DNA of 64,000 nucleotides from Pseudoxanthomonas sp. X-1 (GTDB lineage Bacteria > Pseudomonadota > Gammaproteobacteria > Xanthomonadales > Xanthomonadaceae), in contig NZ_CP083376.1 in assembly GCF_020042665.1 (NCBI RefSeq), forward strand, positions 656,001-720,000, read 5' to 3'. A program made the position numbers and the translations under genes. Every line of letters begins with the position of its first letter. Within the stretch, counting starts at the first letter, position 1. Shown piece after piece: positions 27,530-36,744 of the stretch. A model generated the notes under the pieces. The model had not been told where the DNA came from, searched no databases, and was given only the letters and a program-made list of their open reading frames with translations.

Positions 27530-29077
27530 GTGCATGTTAATCGTGTCGTCCTCCGCCGCTGCCCGGACGACCGCCTCGACGTGGACGCCTCGACCTGCCC
27601 CGGTTTCACCCTCGCCACGCGCCTGGCGCGCGGCGTCCTGCTGTGCCTGGTGCTGGCGACCGCGTCGCTGGGCGCGCGCCCGGCCGCGCCTTCGGAGATG
27701 TTGCCCGATCTGATCGCCCAGGTGGACCGCGGCCAGTTCCGGCAGGCCCAGGCCAGGATCGACCAGGCCCTGGACGATGCGAGGCTGGATGCGGCCACGC
27801 GCCAGGCGCTGCTCGACCAGCGCGAGCGCATGCGCCGCATCCGCCTGGATTTCAGCCTGGACCGCGCTGCGGCCTTCGCCCGGGTGCAGCAGGCGATCCC
27901 GGACCTGCGCCAGGACGAGTTCGACGCCTGGGACGCGCAGGGCCTGATCGAGCACATGGACATCGACGGGCAGCGCTGGTGGTTCAAGCGCGCCCCGTCC
28001 AACCTGTTCCTGCTGAGCAAGCAGGCCGTGGCGCGCCGCGCCCAGCCGCGGGCACCCTCCGACGGCCCCAACGAGCGCCTCAACGACCATCACCGCGAAG
28101 TCCTGCGCGAAGCCAGGGCCAGCGGTCGCACCAGCGTGGCGCCGCGCCGTATCGAGGTGACCCAGTCCCTGACCGTCAAGGCCGATGCGGTGCCCGACGG
28201 CGAGACCATCCGCGCGTGGATTCCCTATCCGCGCGCCATCCCCGGCCAGCAGGAAGACATCGTGTTCCTGGACAGCACGCCGGCCGGCGCGCGCGTGGCC
28301 GGGACCGATGCCCTGCAGCGCACCGCCTACCTGGAGGCCCCCGCGCGCAAGGGCCAGCCCACGCGCTTCGCCGTGCATTACGCGGTGACCGTGTATGCGC
28401 GCCACTTCGCCATCGACCCGGACAAGGTGGTGGCCACGCCGGACGATCCGGCGCTGAAGCCCTTCCTGTCCCAGCGCCCGCCGCACGTGGTGTTCACCCC
28501 GCAGCTGCGGGCGTTCTCGCGGCAGGTGGTGGGCGATGAGACCAATCCCTACCGCATCGCGCGCAAGCTGTTCGCCGCGGTGGACAGGATCCCGTGGGCC
28601 GGTGCGCGCGAGTACTCGACCATCAGCAACATCTCCGACTATGCCCTGCACGCCGGCCACGCCGACTGCGGCCAGCAGACCCTGCTGCTGATCGCGCTGC
28701 TGCGGATGAACGGCATCCCCGCGCGCTGGCAGAGCGGCTGGGTGTTCTCCGACGACGCGGTGGGCTACGACAACATCCACGACTGGGGCTGGCTGTATCT
28801 GGCGCCGTACGGCTGGGTGCCGATGGACGTGACCACCGGCGCGCTGGACAGCGCCGACCCGGCCGAGCGCGACTTCTACTTCGGCGGGCTCGACGCCTAC
28901 CGCATGGCTTTCAACGACGACTGGTCGGTGGGCTTCGCCCAGCCCAAGGCGGCATGGCGCTCGGACGATGTGGACTCGCAGCGCGGCGAGGCCGAGTGGC
29001 GCGGCGGCAACCTGTACTACGACCAGTGGAACTACGACTTCAAGTGGCATGTCGCGCCGCTCAAGCGGGCGCCGTAG
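27530..29077 (+). CDS. Exported transglutaminase-like cysteine protease family protein
   Basis: 515 residues from a GTG at 27530. A hydrophobic export segment (LARGVLLCLVLATASLGARP) begins at ~32, so a later GTG or TTG start is possible. Residues ~50-170 are helical. The transglutaminase-like core has the triad Cys in LHAGHADCGQQTLLLIALLR, His in YDNIHDWGWLYL and Asp in VPMDVTTG. Bacterial members are usually proteases or peptide-crosslink hydrolases. First gene of the plus-strand operon with the TonB receptor, 44 bases upstream of it. Confidence 0.8.
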   Translation: MHVNRVVLRRCPDDRLDVDASTCPGFTLATRLARGVLLCLVLATASLGARPAAPSEMLPDLIAQVDRGQFRQAQARIDQALDDARLDAATRQALLDQRERMRRIRLDFSLDRAAAFARVQQAIPDLRQDEFDAWDAQGLIEHMDIDGQRWWFKRAPSNLFLLSKQAVARRAQPRAPSDGPNERLNDHHREVLREARASGRTSVAPRRIEVTQSLTVKADAVPDGETIRAWIPYPRAIPGQQEDIVFLDSTPAGARVAGTDALQRTAYLEAPARKGQPTRFAVHYAVTVYARHFAIDPDKVVATPDDPALKPFLSQRPPHVVFTPQLRAFSRQVVGDETNPYRIARKLFAAVDRIPWAGAREYSTISNISDYALHAGHADCGQQTLLLIALLRMNGIPARWQSGWVFSDDAVGYDNIHDWGWLYLAPYGWVPMDVTTGALDSADPAERDFYFGGLDAYRMAFNDDWSVGFAQPKAAWRSDDVDSQRGEAEWRGGNLYYDQWNYDFKWHVAPLKRAP

Positions 29078-29121
29078 CCACCTCCGATCTTCCCCCCATT
29101 TCACCTGAAGGAGAGAGCAGG

Positions 29122-32115
29122 ATGAAAGCCAAGCAGTACAAGCGCCTCGCCCTGTGCGTGGCCCTCGGCGCGTGCCTGGGCGCGATGGCGCCCGCCATGG
29201 CGCAGAGCACCACCGGCGCCATCGCCGGCCGCGCCGCCGTCGGCGACACGATCACCCTCACCAACCAGGCCACCGGCCTGACGCGCACGGTCACCGTCGG
29301 CAGCGACGGCCAGTACCGCCTGGCGCAGCTGCCGGTGGGCGAGTACCGCCTGGTGGTCGAGCACGCCGGCGGCGGTGCCGGCGCGCCGCTGCAGGTCAGC
29401 GTGCCGCTCGGTGGCACCACCACGGTCAACCTGGGCGACGCCGGCGCGGTGACGCTGGACGGCGTGCGCGTGGTCGGCGCCAAGGTGATCAACCAGGTCG
29501 ATGTCCATTCCACCGAGACCTCGTTCAACATCAGCCGGCAGGAGCTTTCGCGCCTGCCGGTGGACCAGAACCTCAGCGCGGTGGCGCTGCTGGCGCCGGG
29601 CGTGGTGTCCTCGGGCGCGACCTTCGGCGGACTGACCTTCGGCGGCTCGTCGGTGGCCGAGAACGCGGTCTACATCAACGGCCTGGACGTGACCGATCCG
29701 TACCGCCGCCAGGGCTTCTCCTCGGTGCCGTTCGGCTTCTTCCAGGAAGTGCAGGTCAAGACCGGCGGCTACTCGGCCGAGTTCGGCCGCAGCACCGGCG
29801 GCGTCATCAACGCGGTGACCCGCTCGGGCGACAACACCTTCCGCGCCGGCGCGGAGCTCACCGCCGAGCCTTCGGCCTGGGCCGCGTCCAAGAAGGACCA
29901 TTTCCACCACGACGGCACCCTGGACGAGCGCGACCGCACCAGCCGCGACGCCAGCTCGTTCTACAAGACCAACGTCTGGGCCTCGGGCCCGTTGATCCGC
30001 GACAGGCTGTTCTTCTTCGGCATGTACGAGATCCGCGACAGGCAGCCGCGCGACATCGACACCACCCAGGCCTTCTACACCAAGGGCGACAACGACTTCT
30101 GGGGCGGCAAGCTGGACTGGCACATCAACGACGACCACCTGCTGGAACTGCTGGCCTTCTCCGACAAGGCCGACACGGTCACCGATGCCTACGGCTACGA
30201 CTGGGACAGCGGCACGCGCGGGGCGTGGGTGGGCAGCAGCAATGCGGCCACCGGCGGCAACAACTGGTCGCTGACCTATACCGGCCACTTCGGCGACAAC
30301 TTCGTGGCCAAGGCGCTGTACGGGGTGAACAAGCGCAGCGAGGACAGCGGCAGCCCGCTGGATGCGGCGTGCAGCATCGTCACGCGGTCGGGCAGCTATA
30401 CCGCCGCCTTCGGCCCCAGGACCACGCAGGAAGGCTGCCACCCGAGCAACTCCAGCATCAACAGCCGCGAGGACGAGCGCAAGGCGGCGCGCCTGGACTT
30501 CGAATGGACCCTGGGCGATCACCTGCTGCGCTTCGGCGCCGACCAGGAAATCATGGATTCCACCAGCGCCCGGGTATATCCGGGCGATGGCCGCAGCTAC
30601 CAGGTGCAGGCGACCACGCCGGGCAGCGTGCTGCCGGGCGGCGGGGTGGTGCCGGCCGGCGTCAATGCCATCGTCGATGCGCGCTACTACGTCACCGGCG
30701 CGCCGGTGCGCGCCAAGGCGCAGGCGATCTACGTGGAGGACAACTGGAACGTCACGCCCAACATCCTGCTCAATCTGGGCGTGCGCGCGGACAAGTTCGA
30801 GAACACGCTGCTGGCCTCGGGCGCGACCTTCGCCAAGGCCGACTTCTCCGACATGGTGTCCCCGCGCGTGGGCTTCAGCTGGGACATGCGCGGCGACGGC
30901 ACGACCAAGCTGTTCGGCAACGCCGGCCGCTACTACATTCCGCTGACCAACAAGCTCACCGACTACTTCGGCGGCGGCACCACCGACGAGCACACCTACT
31001 ACGTGCTCGACGGCTGGTCCGAGCAGCGCCACCCGGTGACCGGCGATCCCTACCTGCTGCCCAACCTCGGCGCGCAGATCGGCCCGGTCAATACCGACGG
31101 CAACGCGCCGGCGCCCAGCGACCTGCGCACCACGGTGGCCAGGAACATCAAGCAGGTCTACCAGGACGAATACATCCTGGGCTTCCAGCAGGCCATCAGC
31201 GAGGCCTGGTCCTATGGCGTCAACCTGACCTATCGCAAGATGACCCGCGCGGTCGAGGACGCGCGCATCAACCACGTGGAGGGCTGCCCCTGGTACTCGG
31301 GCGACTGGCCGATCATCAACCCGGGCGAGAAGACCACGCTGTGGTGCCCGACCACCGAGGACTGGGTGACCTTCGACTCCTCCAAGGACGGCTACAAGGC
31401 CGGCGGCAGCGGCGCGATCATGGGCTACAAGAAGCCGCGGCGCACCTACAAGGCGGCCGAGTTCCAGATCGACCGCGCCTGGGACGACAAGTGGTTCTTC
31501 AACGCCAGCTACATCTATGCGCGCAGCGAGGGCAACATCGAAGGCCCGGTGAACTCGGACACCGGCTACAACGACACCAACCTGGTGCAGTACTACGACC
31601 ATCCGGCGGTCAATGAGCGCTACGGCGTGCTGTTCAACGATTACCGTCATCAGGTCAAGCTGCGTGGCGGCTTCAAGCTCAACGACATGTGGAGCTTCGG
31701 CGCGACCCTGGCGGCGCATTCGGGCGGCCCGATCACCGCCTTCGGCGTGGTCTGGCCCAACGACAGCCGCGCGGCCGGCGGGCCAGGCGAGTTCAGCGGC
31801 GGCGGCTCGGGCTGGCTGTGCACGGCCAACTGCGGCGACTGGCGCACCCGCCAGCTGGTGTATTCCGAGCGCGGCGCGTTCGGCCGCATGCCCTGGGTCT
31901 ACAACCTGGGCGCCAACGTGACCTGGACGCTGCCGGTGGAAGGCATCGACCTGAAGGCGCGCCTGTCGGTGTACAACCTGCTCAACCGGCAGACGGTGAT
32001 CAACGTGCATTCGCGCTACGAGAGCGCGCCGGGCACGCCGATGCCGTATTTTGGCGAGGGCACGGTCTGGCAGGAGCCGCGCTGGACCCAGCTGGTGGTG
32101 ACCTGGAACTTCTGA
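29122..32115 (+). CDS. TonB-dependent outer-membrane receptor with N-terminal carboxypeptidase-like domain
   Basis: 997 residues with a signal peptide (MKAKQYKRLALCVALGACLG, cut near AMAQS). A short CarboxypepD-type beta-sandwich (GAIAGRAAVGDTITLTNQAT) is followed by a plug domain (ISRQELSRLPVDQNLSAVAL, AVYINGLDVTDPYRRQGFSS, FGRSTGGVINAVTRSG) and a 22-strand-type barrel ending in WTQLVVTWNF with the terminal aromatic Phe. The class is Oar/SusC-like in xanthomonads and imports large substrates using TonB. GGAGAGAGCAGG precedes the ATG. Neighbours suggest import of murein peptides or muropeptides (inference). Confidence 0.9.
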   Translation: MKAKQYKRLALCVALGACLGAMAPAMAQSTTGAIAGRAAVGDTITLTNQATGLTRTVTVGSDGQYRLAQLPVGEYRLVVEHAGGGAGAPLQVSVPLGGTTTVNLGDAGAVTLDGVRVVGAKVINQVDVHSTETSFNISRQELSRLPVDQNLSAVALLAPGVVSSGATFGGLTFGGSSVAENAVYINGLDVTDPYRRQGFSSVPFGFFQEVQVKTGGYSAEFGRSTGGVINAVTRSGDNTFRAGAELTAEPSAWAASKKDHFHHDGTLDERDRTSRDASSFYKTNVWASGPLIRDRLFFFGMYEIRDRQPRDIDTTQAFYTKGDNDFWGGKLDWHINDDHLLELLAFSDKADTVTDAYGYDWDSGTRGAWVGSSNAATGGNNWSLTYTGHFGDNFVAKALYGVNKRSEDSGSPLDAACSIVTRSGSYTAAFGPRTTQEGCHPSNSSINSREDERKAARLDFEWTLGDHLLRFGADQEIMDSTSARVYPGDGRSYQVQATTPGSVLPGGGVVPAGVNAIVDARYYVTGAPVRAKAQAIYVEDNWNVTPNILLNLGVRADKFENTLLASGATFAKADFSDMVSPRVGFSWDMRGDGTTKLFGNAGRYYIPLTNKLTDYFGGGTTDEHTYYVLDGWSEQRHPVTGDPYLLPNLGAQIGPVNTDGNAPAPSDLRTTVARNIKQVYQDEYILGFQQAISEAWSYGVNLTYRKMTRAVEDARINHVEGCPWYSGDWPIINPGEKTTLWCPTTEDWVTFDSSKDGYKAGGSGAIMGYKKPRRTYKAAEFQIDRAWDDKWFFNASYIYARSEGNIEGPVNSDTGYNDTNLVQYYDHPAVNERYGVLFNDYRHQVKLRGGFKLNDMWSFGATLAAHSGGPITAFGVVWPNDSRAAGGPGEFSGGGSGWLCTANCGDWRTRQLVYSERGAFGRMPWVYNLGANVTWTLPVEGIDLKARLSVYNLLNRQTVINVHSRYESAPGTPMPYFGEGTVWQEPRWTQLVVTWNF

Positions 32116-32127
32116 GGGCACGCGCGC

Positions 32128-32154
32128 GGACGGCCCGTCGCGCACGGGCCGTCC
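32128..32154 (+). terminator. Strong intercistronic hairpin (no T-run)
   Basis: GGACGGCCCGT and ACGGGCCGTCC (32128-32138 and 32144-32154) pair perfectly over 11 bases around a five-base loop, between the TonB receptor and the serine hydrolase. No poly-T tract follows, so it is more likely to limit read-through partly or to stabilise the upstream mRNA end than to act as a full terminator. Confidence 0.5.
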
Positions 32155-32171
32155 ATCGTGACGGGAACGGC

Positions 32172-33749
32172 ATGTTCAAGCACACAGGCAAGGCGCTGGC
32201 CCTGGCAGGGCTGCTGCTCGCATCGGGGCCGTCGGCGGCGGCCGATGCGCCGGCGCAGGCATCCTTCGACACACTGTTCGATCAGGCCATGGCGCGCTAC
32301 CGGCTGCCCGGCCTGGCGGTGGGCGTGGTCGAGGACGGCAAGGTGGTCTACCTGCGCACGGCGGGCGAGACGCGCGCCGGCAGCGGCGAGAAGATCGACG
32401 CCGACACGCTGTTCAAGATCGCCTCCAACACCAAGGCCATGACCACCGGCGTGCTGGCGCGGCTGGTGGACCAGGGCAAGCTGAAGTGGGACGACCCGGT
32501 CACCAAATACCTGCCGCAGTTCCGCATGGCCGATCCCTGGGTCACGCGCAACTTCCAGGTGCGCGACCTGCTGATCCACAACAGCGGCCTGGGGCTGGGG
32601 GCGGGCGATCTGATGCTGTGGCCCGAGCCCAACGACTTCACCCGCGCCGACATCATCGCCGGGCTGGCCCATCTGCAGCCCACGCACAGCTTCCGCGCGC
32701 ACTACGCCTACGACAACCTGATGTACGTGGTCGCCGGCGAAGTGGCGGCCAAGGCCGGCGGCAAGCCCTACGACCAGCTGGTGCGGCAGGAGCTGTTCGG
32801 CCCGCTGGGCATGACCCGCTGCCAGGTCGGCGCGTTCGATCGCGATGCGGTGGGCAACCTGGCCCAGCCGCACATGGTCCAGGACGGGCACAACGTGGTG
32901 GTGCGCGCCGATGGCCCGACCATTCCGGACAACCCGTCCATGTCCGCCGGCGGCATCCGCTGCAGCGTGCGCGATCTGACCACCTGGATCGCGATGTGGC
33001 TGGCGCCCGACGCGGCGCATCCCTGGCTCTCGGCCCAGCAGCGCGCCGCGCTGTGGACGCTGCACACGCCGATGCCGATCGGGGCGCAGCTGCGCGACTG
33101 GGACGGCACGCATCTGTACGGCTATGGCTACGGCTGGCGGCTTTCGGACGTGGACGGCCAGTGGCGCGTGGCGCATACCGGCACGCTGATGGGCATGTAT
33201 TCCTCGGTGACGCTGCTGCCGGACCGCAGCGTCGGCTTCGTGGTGCTGATCAACGGCGACGGCGAGGCCGCGCGCACCACGCTGACCGAGGCGCTGACCA
33301 AGCATTACACCCGGCCCGGCGCGGGGCTGGATGTCGATCACTACGCGGGCCTGCTGGAACAGGCCCGCGCGAAGGCGGTCGCCACCGCCACGCACCCGCA
33401 GGTGCCGGACACGTCGGACCGCAGGCCCGCCCCGGCGGCGCAGCTCGCGCGCTGGCAGGGCGTGTACCGCGATCCTTGGTTCGGCCAGGTGAGCCTGTGT
33501 CCGCAGGACCAGGGCGTCGTGTTCCGTGCCGCGCGCTCGCCGCTGATGCGCGGGCCGGTGCTGGTCTCGCACGGGCGCTGGCTGGTGGACTGGGACGATG
33601 CCAGCGTCGATGCCGAACCGTGGCTGGACTTCGCCCAGGCCGACGGCAAGACCACGCTGACGCTGAAGGCGATCGATCCGGACGCCGATTTCAGCTACGA
33701 CTACCAGGACCTGCACTTCCAGCGCGTCGGCGCGTGCCCGGCGAAGTGA
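32172..33749 (+). CDS. Beta-lactamase-fold serine hydrolase
   Basis: 525 residues with a signal peptide (MFKHTGKALALAGLLLASGP, cut near AAADA). The class C penicillin-binding-protein fold has the nucleophile motif KIASNTKAMTTGVLARLV (Ser-x-x-Lys), the YAYDN motif (Tyr-x-Asn) and HTGTLMGMYS (in place of KTG). The C-terminal ~120 residues (WQGVYRDPWFGQVSLCPQDQ, later LTLKAIDPDADFSYDYQDL) fit the DUF3471-like domain seen in periplasmic relatives. Activity could be D-aminopeptidase, esterase or DD-peptidase. Located after the TonB receptor and before two murein hydrolases. Confidence 0.87.
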   Translation: MFKHTGKALALAGLLLASGPSAAADAPAQASFDTLFDQAMARYRLPGLAVGVVEDGKVVYLRTAGETRAGSGEKIDADTLFKIASNTKAMTTGVLARLVDQGKLKWDDPVTKYLPQFRMADPWVTRNFQVRDLLIHNSGLGLGAGDLMLWPEPNDFTRADIIAGLAHLQPTHSFRAHYAYDNLMYVVAGEVAAKAGGKPYDQLVRQELFGPLGMTRCQVGAFDRDAVGNLAQPHMVQDGHNVVVRADGPTIPDNPSMSAGGIRCSVRDLTTWIAMWLAPDAAHPWLSAQQRAALWTLHTPMPIGAQLRDWDGTHLYGYGYGWRLSDVDGQWRVAHTGTLMGMYSSVTLLPDRSVGFVVLINGDGEAARTTLTEALTKHYTRPGAGLDVDHYAGLLEQARAKAVATATHPQVPDTSDRRPAPAAQLARWQGVYRDPWFGQVSLCPQDQGVVFRAARSPLMRGPVLVSHGRWLVDWDDASVDAEPWLDFAQADGKTTLTLKAIDPDADFSYDYQDLHFQRVGACPAK

Positions 33750-33763
33750 GGCGCAGGCGATCC

Positions 33764-34558
33764 ATGAACCAGGGCCCGTCGATGCATCCCACACCGAACC
33801 TGCCATTGCGCGCGGCCATGCTGCTGCTGGCCGCGCTGCTGCTGTCGGCCTGCGCCGGCCTGCCGCCGAAGAATCCGCTGGCGCAGTGGGATCCGTCGCC
33901 GAACCAGAATGCGCGCGGGCCGATCCTGATCGTGATCCACTTCACCAGCGAGGACTCGGTGGCCGAGAGTCTCAAGACCCTCAAGACCGCCAACAGCACA
34001 GGTCCGGTCAGCGCGCACTATCTGATCGGCGCCGACGGCAAGCGTTACCAGCTGGTCAGCGACGCTCGCCGCGCCTGGCATGCCGGCGCGGGCCACTGGG
34101 GCACGATCAACGACGTCAACTCGGCCTCGATCGGCATCGAGCTGGACAACGATGGCCACTCGCCCTTCGCCGATGCGCAGATCGACAGCCTGCTGCTGTT
34201 GCTGGACGACCTGTGCCGGCGCCACCACATCCCGCGCACGGCGATCATCGGCCACGAGGACATGGCGCCGGGGCGCAAGGTCGATCCGGGTCCGCTGTTC
34301 CCGTGGAAGCGGCTGGCGCAGGCCGGCTTCGGCGCGTGGCCGCGCGCCGATGCGCCGCCGGCGCCGGCCGGCTTCGATCCGTGGCTGGCGATGGCCACGC
34401 TGGGGTATCCGCTGGACAACCGCGGCGATGCGGTGCAGTCCTTCCGCCATCACTTCCGCGGCATGGAAGGACGCACGCTGGATGAAGAGGACCTGCGCAT
34501 CCTGCACGACCTGACCCTCCCACCCCCGGCGAAGGATGCGCAGGAGGATGCGCCGTGA
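33764..34558 (+). CDS. N-acetylmuramoyl-L-alanine amidase (lipoprotein)
   Basis: 264 residues from the Met at 33764 (alternative Met at 33782). The signal ends LLLSACAGL, so the protein is probably lipidated at Cys. The Amidase_2 domain keeps its zinc and active-site residues: LIVIHFTSEDSVAES (His), VSAHYLIGADGKRYQLV, SASIGIELDNDGHSP (Glu), AIIGHEDMAPGRKVDPGPLF (His, Asp). The enzyme separates MurNAc from L-Ala of the stem peptide (AmpD/AmiD type). It overlaps the next gene by GTGA. Confidence 0.9.
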   Translation: MNQGPSMHPTPNLPLRAAMLLLAALLLSACAGLPPKNPLAQWDPSPNQNARGPILIVIHFTSEDSVAESLKTLKTANSTGPVSAHYLIGADGKRYQLVSDARRAWHAGAGHWGTINDVNSASIGIELDNDGHSPFADAQIDSLLLLLDDLCRRHHIPRTAIIGHEDMAPGRKVDPGPLFPWKRLAQAGFGAWPRADAPPAPAGFDPWLAMATLGYPLDNRGDAVQSFRHHFRGMEGRTLDEEDLRILHDLTLPPPAKDAQEDAP

Positions 34559-35262
34559 GGCGCACGCTGACACTGCTGGCGGCGCTGGCCGCGTGTGGTG
34601 CGGCGCATGCCGCCGAGCCGGTGCGCACCTCGCCGGCCACCACCGCCGCGCAGGCCGGCCTGGTCGATGTGACCACGCTCGCGCCGGACGTGCAGCGGGA
34701 CATCCGCTATGCCGGCGCGCACAACTTCACCGGCAGGCCGGTGGACGGCTACGACGCGCCCAGGTGCCTGCTGCTGGCGCCGGTGGCGCAGGCGCTGGCG
34801 CAGGTGCAGGCCGACCTGCGCGCGCAGGGCCTGGGCCTGAAGCTGTTCGACTGCTATCGCCCGGTGCGCGCGGTGCAGGCCTTCATGCGCTGGGCCGCCG
34901 ATCTGCCCGACCAGGCGATGAAGGCCGAGTTCTATCCGGCGCTGGACAAGACCCGGATCATCCCCGATGGCTATGTGGCCGAGGTCTCCGGCCACAGTCG
35001 CGGCGCGACGGCGGACCTGACGCTGGTGCGTTGCCACGACGGCGCCTGCACGGAGCTGGACATGGGCACGCCGTTCGACTTCTTCGATCCGCGCGCGCAT
35101 ACCGATGCGCCGGGCCTGAGCGAGGCGCAGCGCGCCAACCGCAGGCGCCTGGTCGAGGCGATGGCGCGGCGCGGCTTCGCCAACTATCCCGGGGAGTGGT
35201 GGCATTACACCTTCAAGCCCGAGCCCTCGCCCGGCGTGCAGTTCGACGTGCCGGTGCGCTGA
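34555..35262 (+). CDS. D-alanyl-D-alanine dipeptidase (VanX/DdpX family)
   Basis: 235 residues with a signal peptide (MRRTLTLLAALAACGAAHAA, cut near AHAAE). Zinc and catalytic residues of M15D peptidases are present: SGHSRGATADL (His, Asp) and YPGEWWHYTF (Glu, His), with LKLFDCYRPVRAVQAF (Arg). It cleaves the D-Ala-D-Ala dipeptide. The GTG start overlaps the amidase stop. In this setting it is likely a scavenging enzyme like E. coli DdpX, not a vancomycin-resistance factor, as no VanH or VanA-type gene is near. Confidence 0.9.
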   Translation: MRRTLTLLAALAACGAAHAAEPVRTSPATTAAQAGLVDVTTLAPDVQRDIRYAGAHNFTGRPVDGYDAPRCLLLAPVAQALAQVQADLRAQGLGLKLFDCYRPVRAVQAFMRWAADLPDQAMKAEFYPALDKTRIIPDGYVAEVSGHSRGATADLTLVRCHDGACTELDMGTPFDFFDPRAHTDAPGLSEAQRANRRRLVEAMARRGFANYPGEWWHYTFKPEPSPGVQFDVPVR

Positions 35263-35337
35263 CGATGCGGCCATCTTCCCCTGTCGCGGGCCACGGCCGG
35301 TTCCGGCCCGCCGCCTGCGCGCCTACCATGCGGCGCC

Positions 35338-36582
35338 ATGTCTGAGACCCACACCGCCCTGATCCAGTCCGACATCGTGCTGTTCGGCCTGATCGCCGCC
35401 ACGCTGGCGTTCGTCTTCTGGACCGCCTCGCTCAAGGGCGTCTGGCAGAAGTTCTACGGCATCGTGCCGCCGCTGCTGCTGTGCTATTTCATCCCCGGCA
35501 TCTTCAACTCGCTCGGTGTGATCGACGGCGCCGGCAGCCAGCTCTACAACCCGGTCGCCAGCCGCGTGCTGCTGCCGGCCGCGCTGGTGCTGCTGACGCT
35601 GACCATCGACCTCAAGGCGGTCATGGGGCTGGGCTGGAAGCTGCTGGCGATGTATTTCGGTTCGTCCTTCAGCATCATGCTCGGCGCGTTCTTCGCCTTC
35701 TGGGTGATGCAGCACGCGCATCCGGCGACCACCGCCGGCGACACCTGGGGCGGCATGGCGGCCCTGGCCGGCAGCTGGATCGGCGGCGGCGCCAACATGG
35801 TCGCGATGAAGGAAATCTTCCAGGTCGACGAGACCACCTTCGGCCAGTTCGTGGTGCTCGATGTCGGCGTGGGCTATGTGTGGATGGCGGTGCTGATCTT
35901 CCTGGCCGGGCGCGCCAAGGCCATCGATGCGCGCTCGGGTGCCGACACCTCGGCCATCGACGCGCTCAAAGCGCGCCTGGCCGACTACAGCGCCCAGCAC
36001 GCGCGCATCCCCACGCTGACCGACTACATGCTGATCATCGGCCTGGCCTTCGGCGTGGTCGGCCTGGCGCATGCGGTGTCGCCGCCGCTGGCGGGCCTGT
36101 TCGCGCCGTATCCGTGGGCGCATGCGGCCAGCCTGGATTCGCCCTATGTGTGGGTGGTGCTGCTGGCGACCTTCGCCGGGCTGGCGTTGAGCTTCACCCG
36201 CGCGCGCCAGCTCGACGGCGCCGGCGCCTCGAAGATCGGCACGCTGCTGCTGTACGTGCTGATCGCCTGCATCGGCATGCAGATGGACATCGCCGCGCTG
36301 CTCGGCCGGCCCTGGCTGTTCGTGCTGGGCGTGCTGTGGATCGCCGTGCACATCGTGCTGCTGTGGCTGCTGGGCCGGCTGCTGAAGGTGCCGTTCTTCT
36401 ATTTCGCCATCGGCTCGCAGAGCAATATCGGCGGGCCGGCCTCGGCGCCGGTGGTGGCGGCGGTGTTCCATCCGGCGCTGGCCCCGGTCGGCGCGCTGCT
36501 GGGCACGCTGGGCTATGCCACCGGCACGGTGCTGGCCTATCTGGTCGGCATCGGCCTGCGCGCGATGGCCGGCGCGGGCTGA
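35338..36582 (+). CDS. DUF819 family integral membrane protein
   Basis: 414 residues with ~11 hydrophobic helices. Characteristic DUF819 stretches are YFIPGIFNSLGVIDGAGSQL, LAGSWIGGGANMVAMKEIFQ and, near the end, IGSQSNIGGPASAPVVAAVF with LGTLGYATGTVLAYLVGI. The two-fold arrangement of the GGGANM and NIGGPAS re-entrant-like motifs suggests a transporter. Not characterised to my knowledge. It is the last gene of the murein-peptide cluster (76 bases after the VanX-type gene), which makes it a candidate importer of amino acids or muropeptides. A TACCAT at 35324-35329 may be a -10 box. Confidence 0.85.
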   Translation: MSETHTALIQSDIVLFGLIAATLAFVFWTASLKGVWQKFYGIVPPLLLCYFIPGIFNSLGVIDGAGSQLYNPVASRVLLPAALVLLTLTIDLKAVMGLGWKLLAMYFGSSFSIMLGAFFAFWVMQHAHPATTAGDTWGGMAALAGSWIGGGANMVAMKEIFQVDETTFGQFVVLDVGVGYVWMAVLIFLAGRAKAIDARSGADTSAIDALKARLADYSAQHARIPTLTDYMLIIGLAFGVVGLAHAVSPPLAGLFAPYPWAHAASLDSPYVWVVLLATFAGLALSFTRARQLDGAGASKIGTLLLYVLIACIGMQMDIAALLGRPWLFVLGVLWIAVHIVLLWLLGRLLKVPFFYFAIGSQSNIGGPASAPVVAAVFHPALAPVGALLGTLGYATGTVLAYLVGIGLRAMAGAG

Positions 36583-36744
36583 GCCGGGGCGGCTTTCGCG
36601 CGCAGGCCGGCCTTTCCGCGAACGCGCGAATCCGGCGCCTCCGGCCTCGTGCGTTGCAGCGCCCGTCGTCGGCTTCCGGGCGGCTTACACGCGGATGGAT
36701 GACAGGCCCTAGAATCCCCTCACTCATCCGAGCGGGGCGGTGCG

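Noticed and set aside
29101..32145. 1014-codon minus-strand frame opposite the TonB receptor
   Set aside because: Antisense shadow, low-complexity composition, no start signal.
32172..33749. Antibiotic-resistance class C beta-lactamase
   Set aside because: Motifs SNTK, YDN and HTG with a long C-terminal extra domain fit general serine hydrolases of the murein cluster; no ampR-like regulator is adjacent.
34555..35262. Vancomycin-resistance locus
   Set aside because: Only a VanX-like dipeptidase is present; no VanH, VanA-type ligase or VanRS pair. The setting indicates wall-peptide scavenging.
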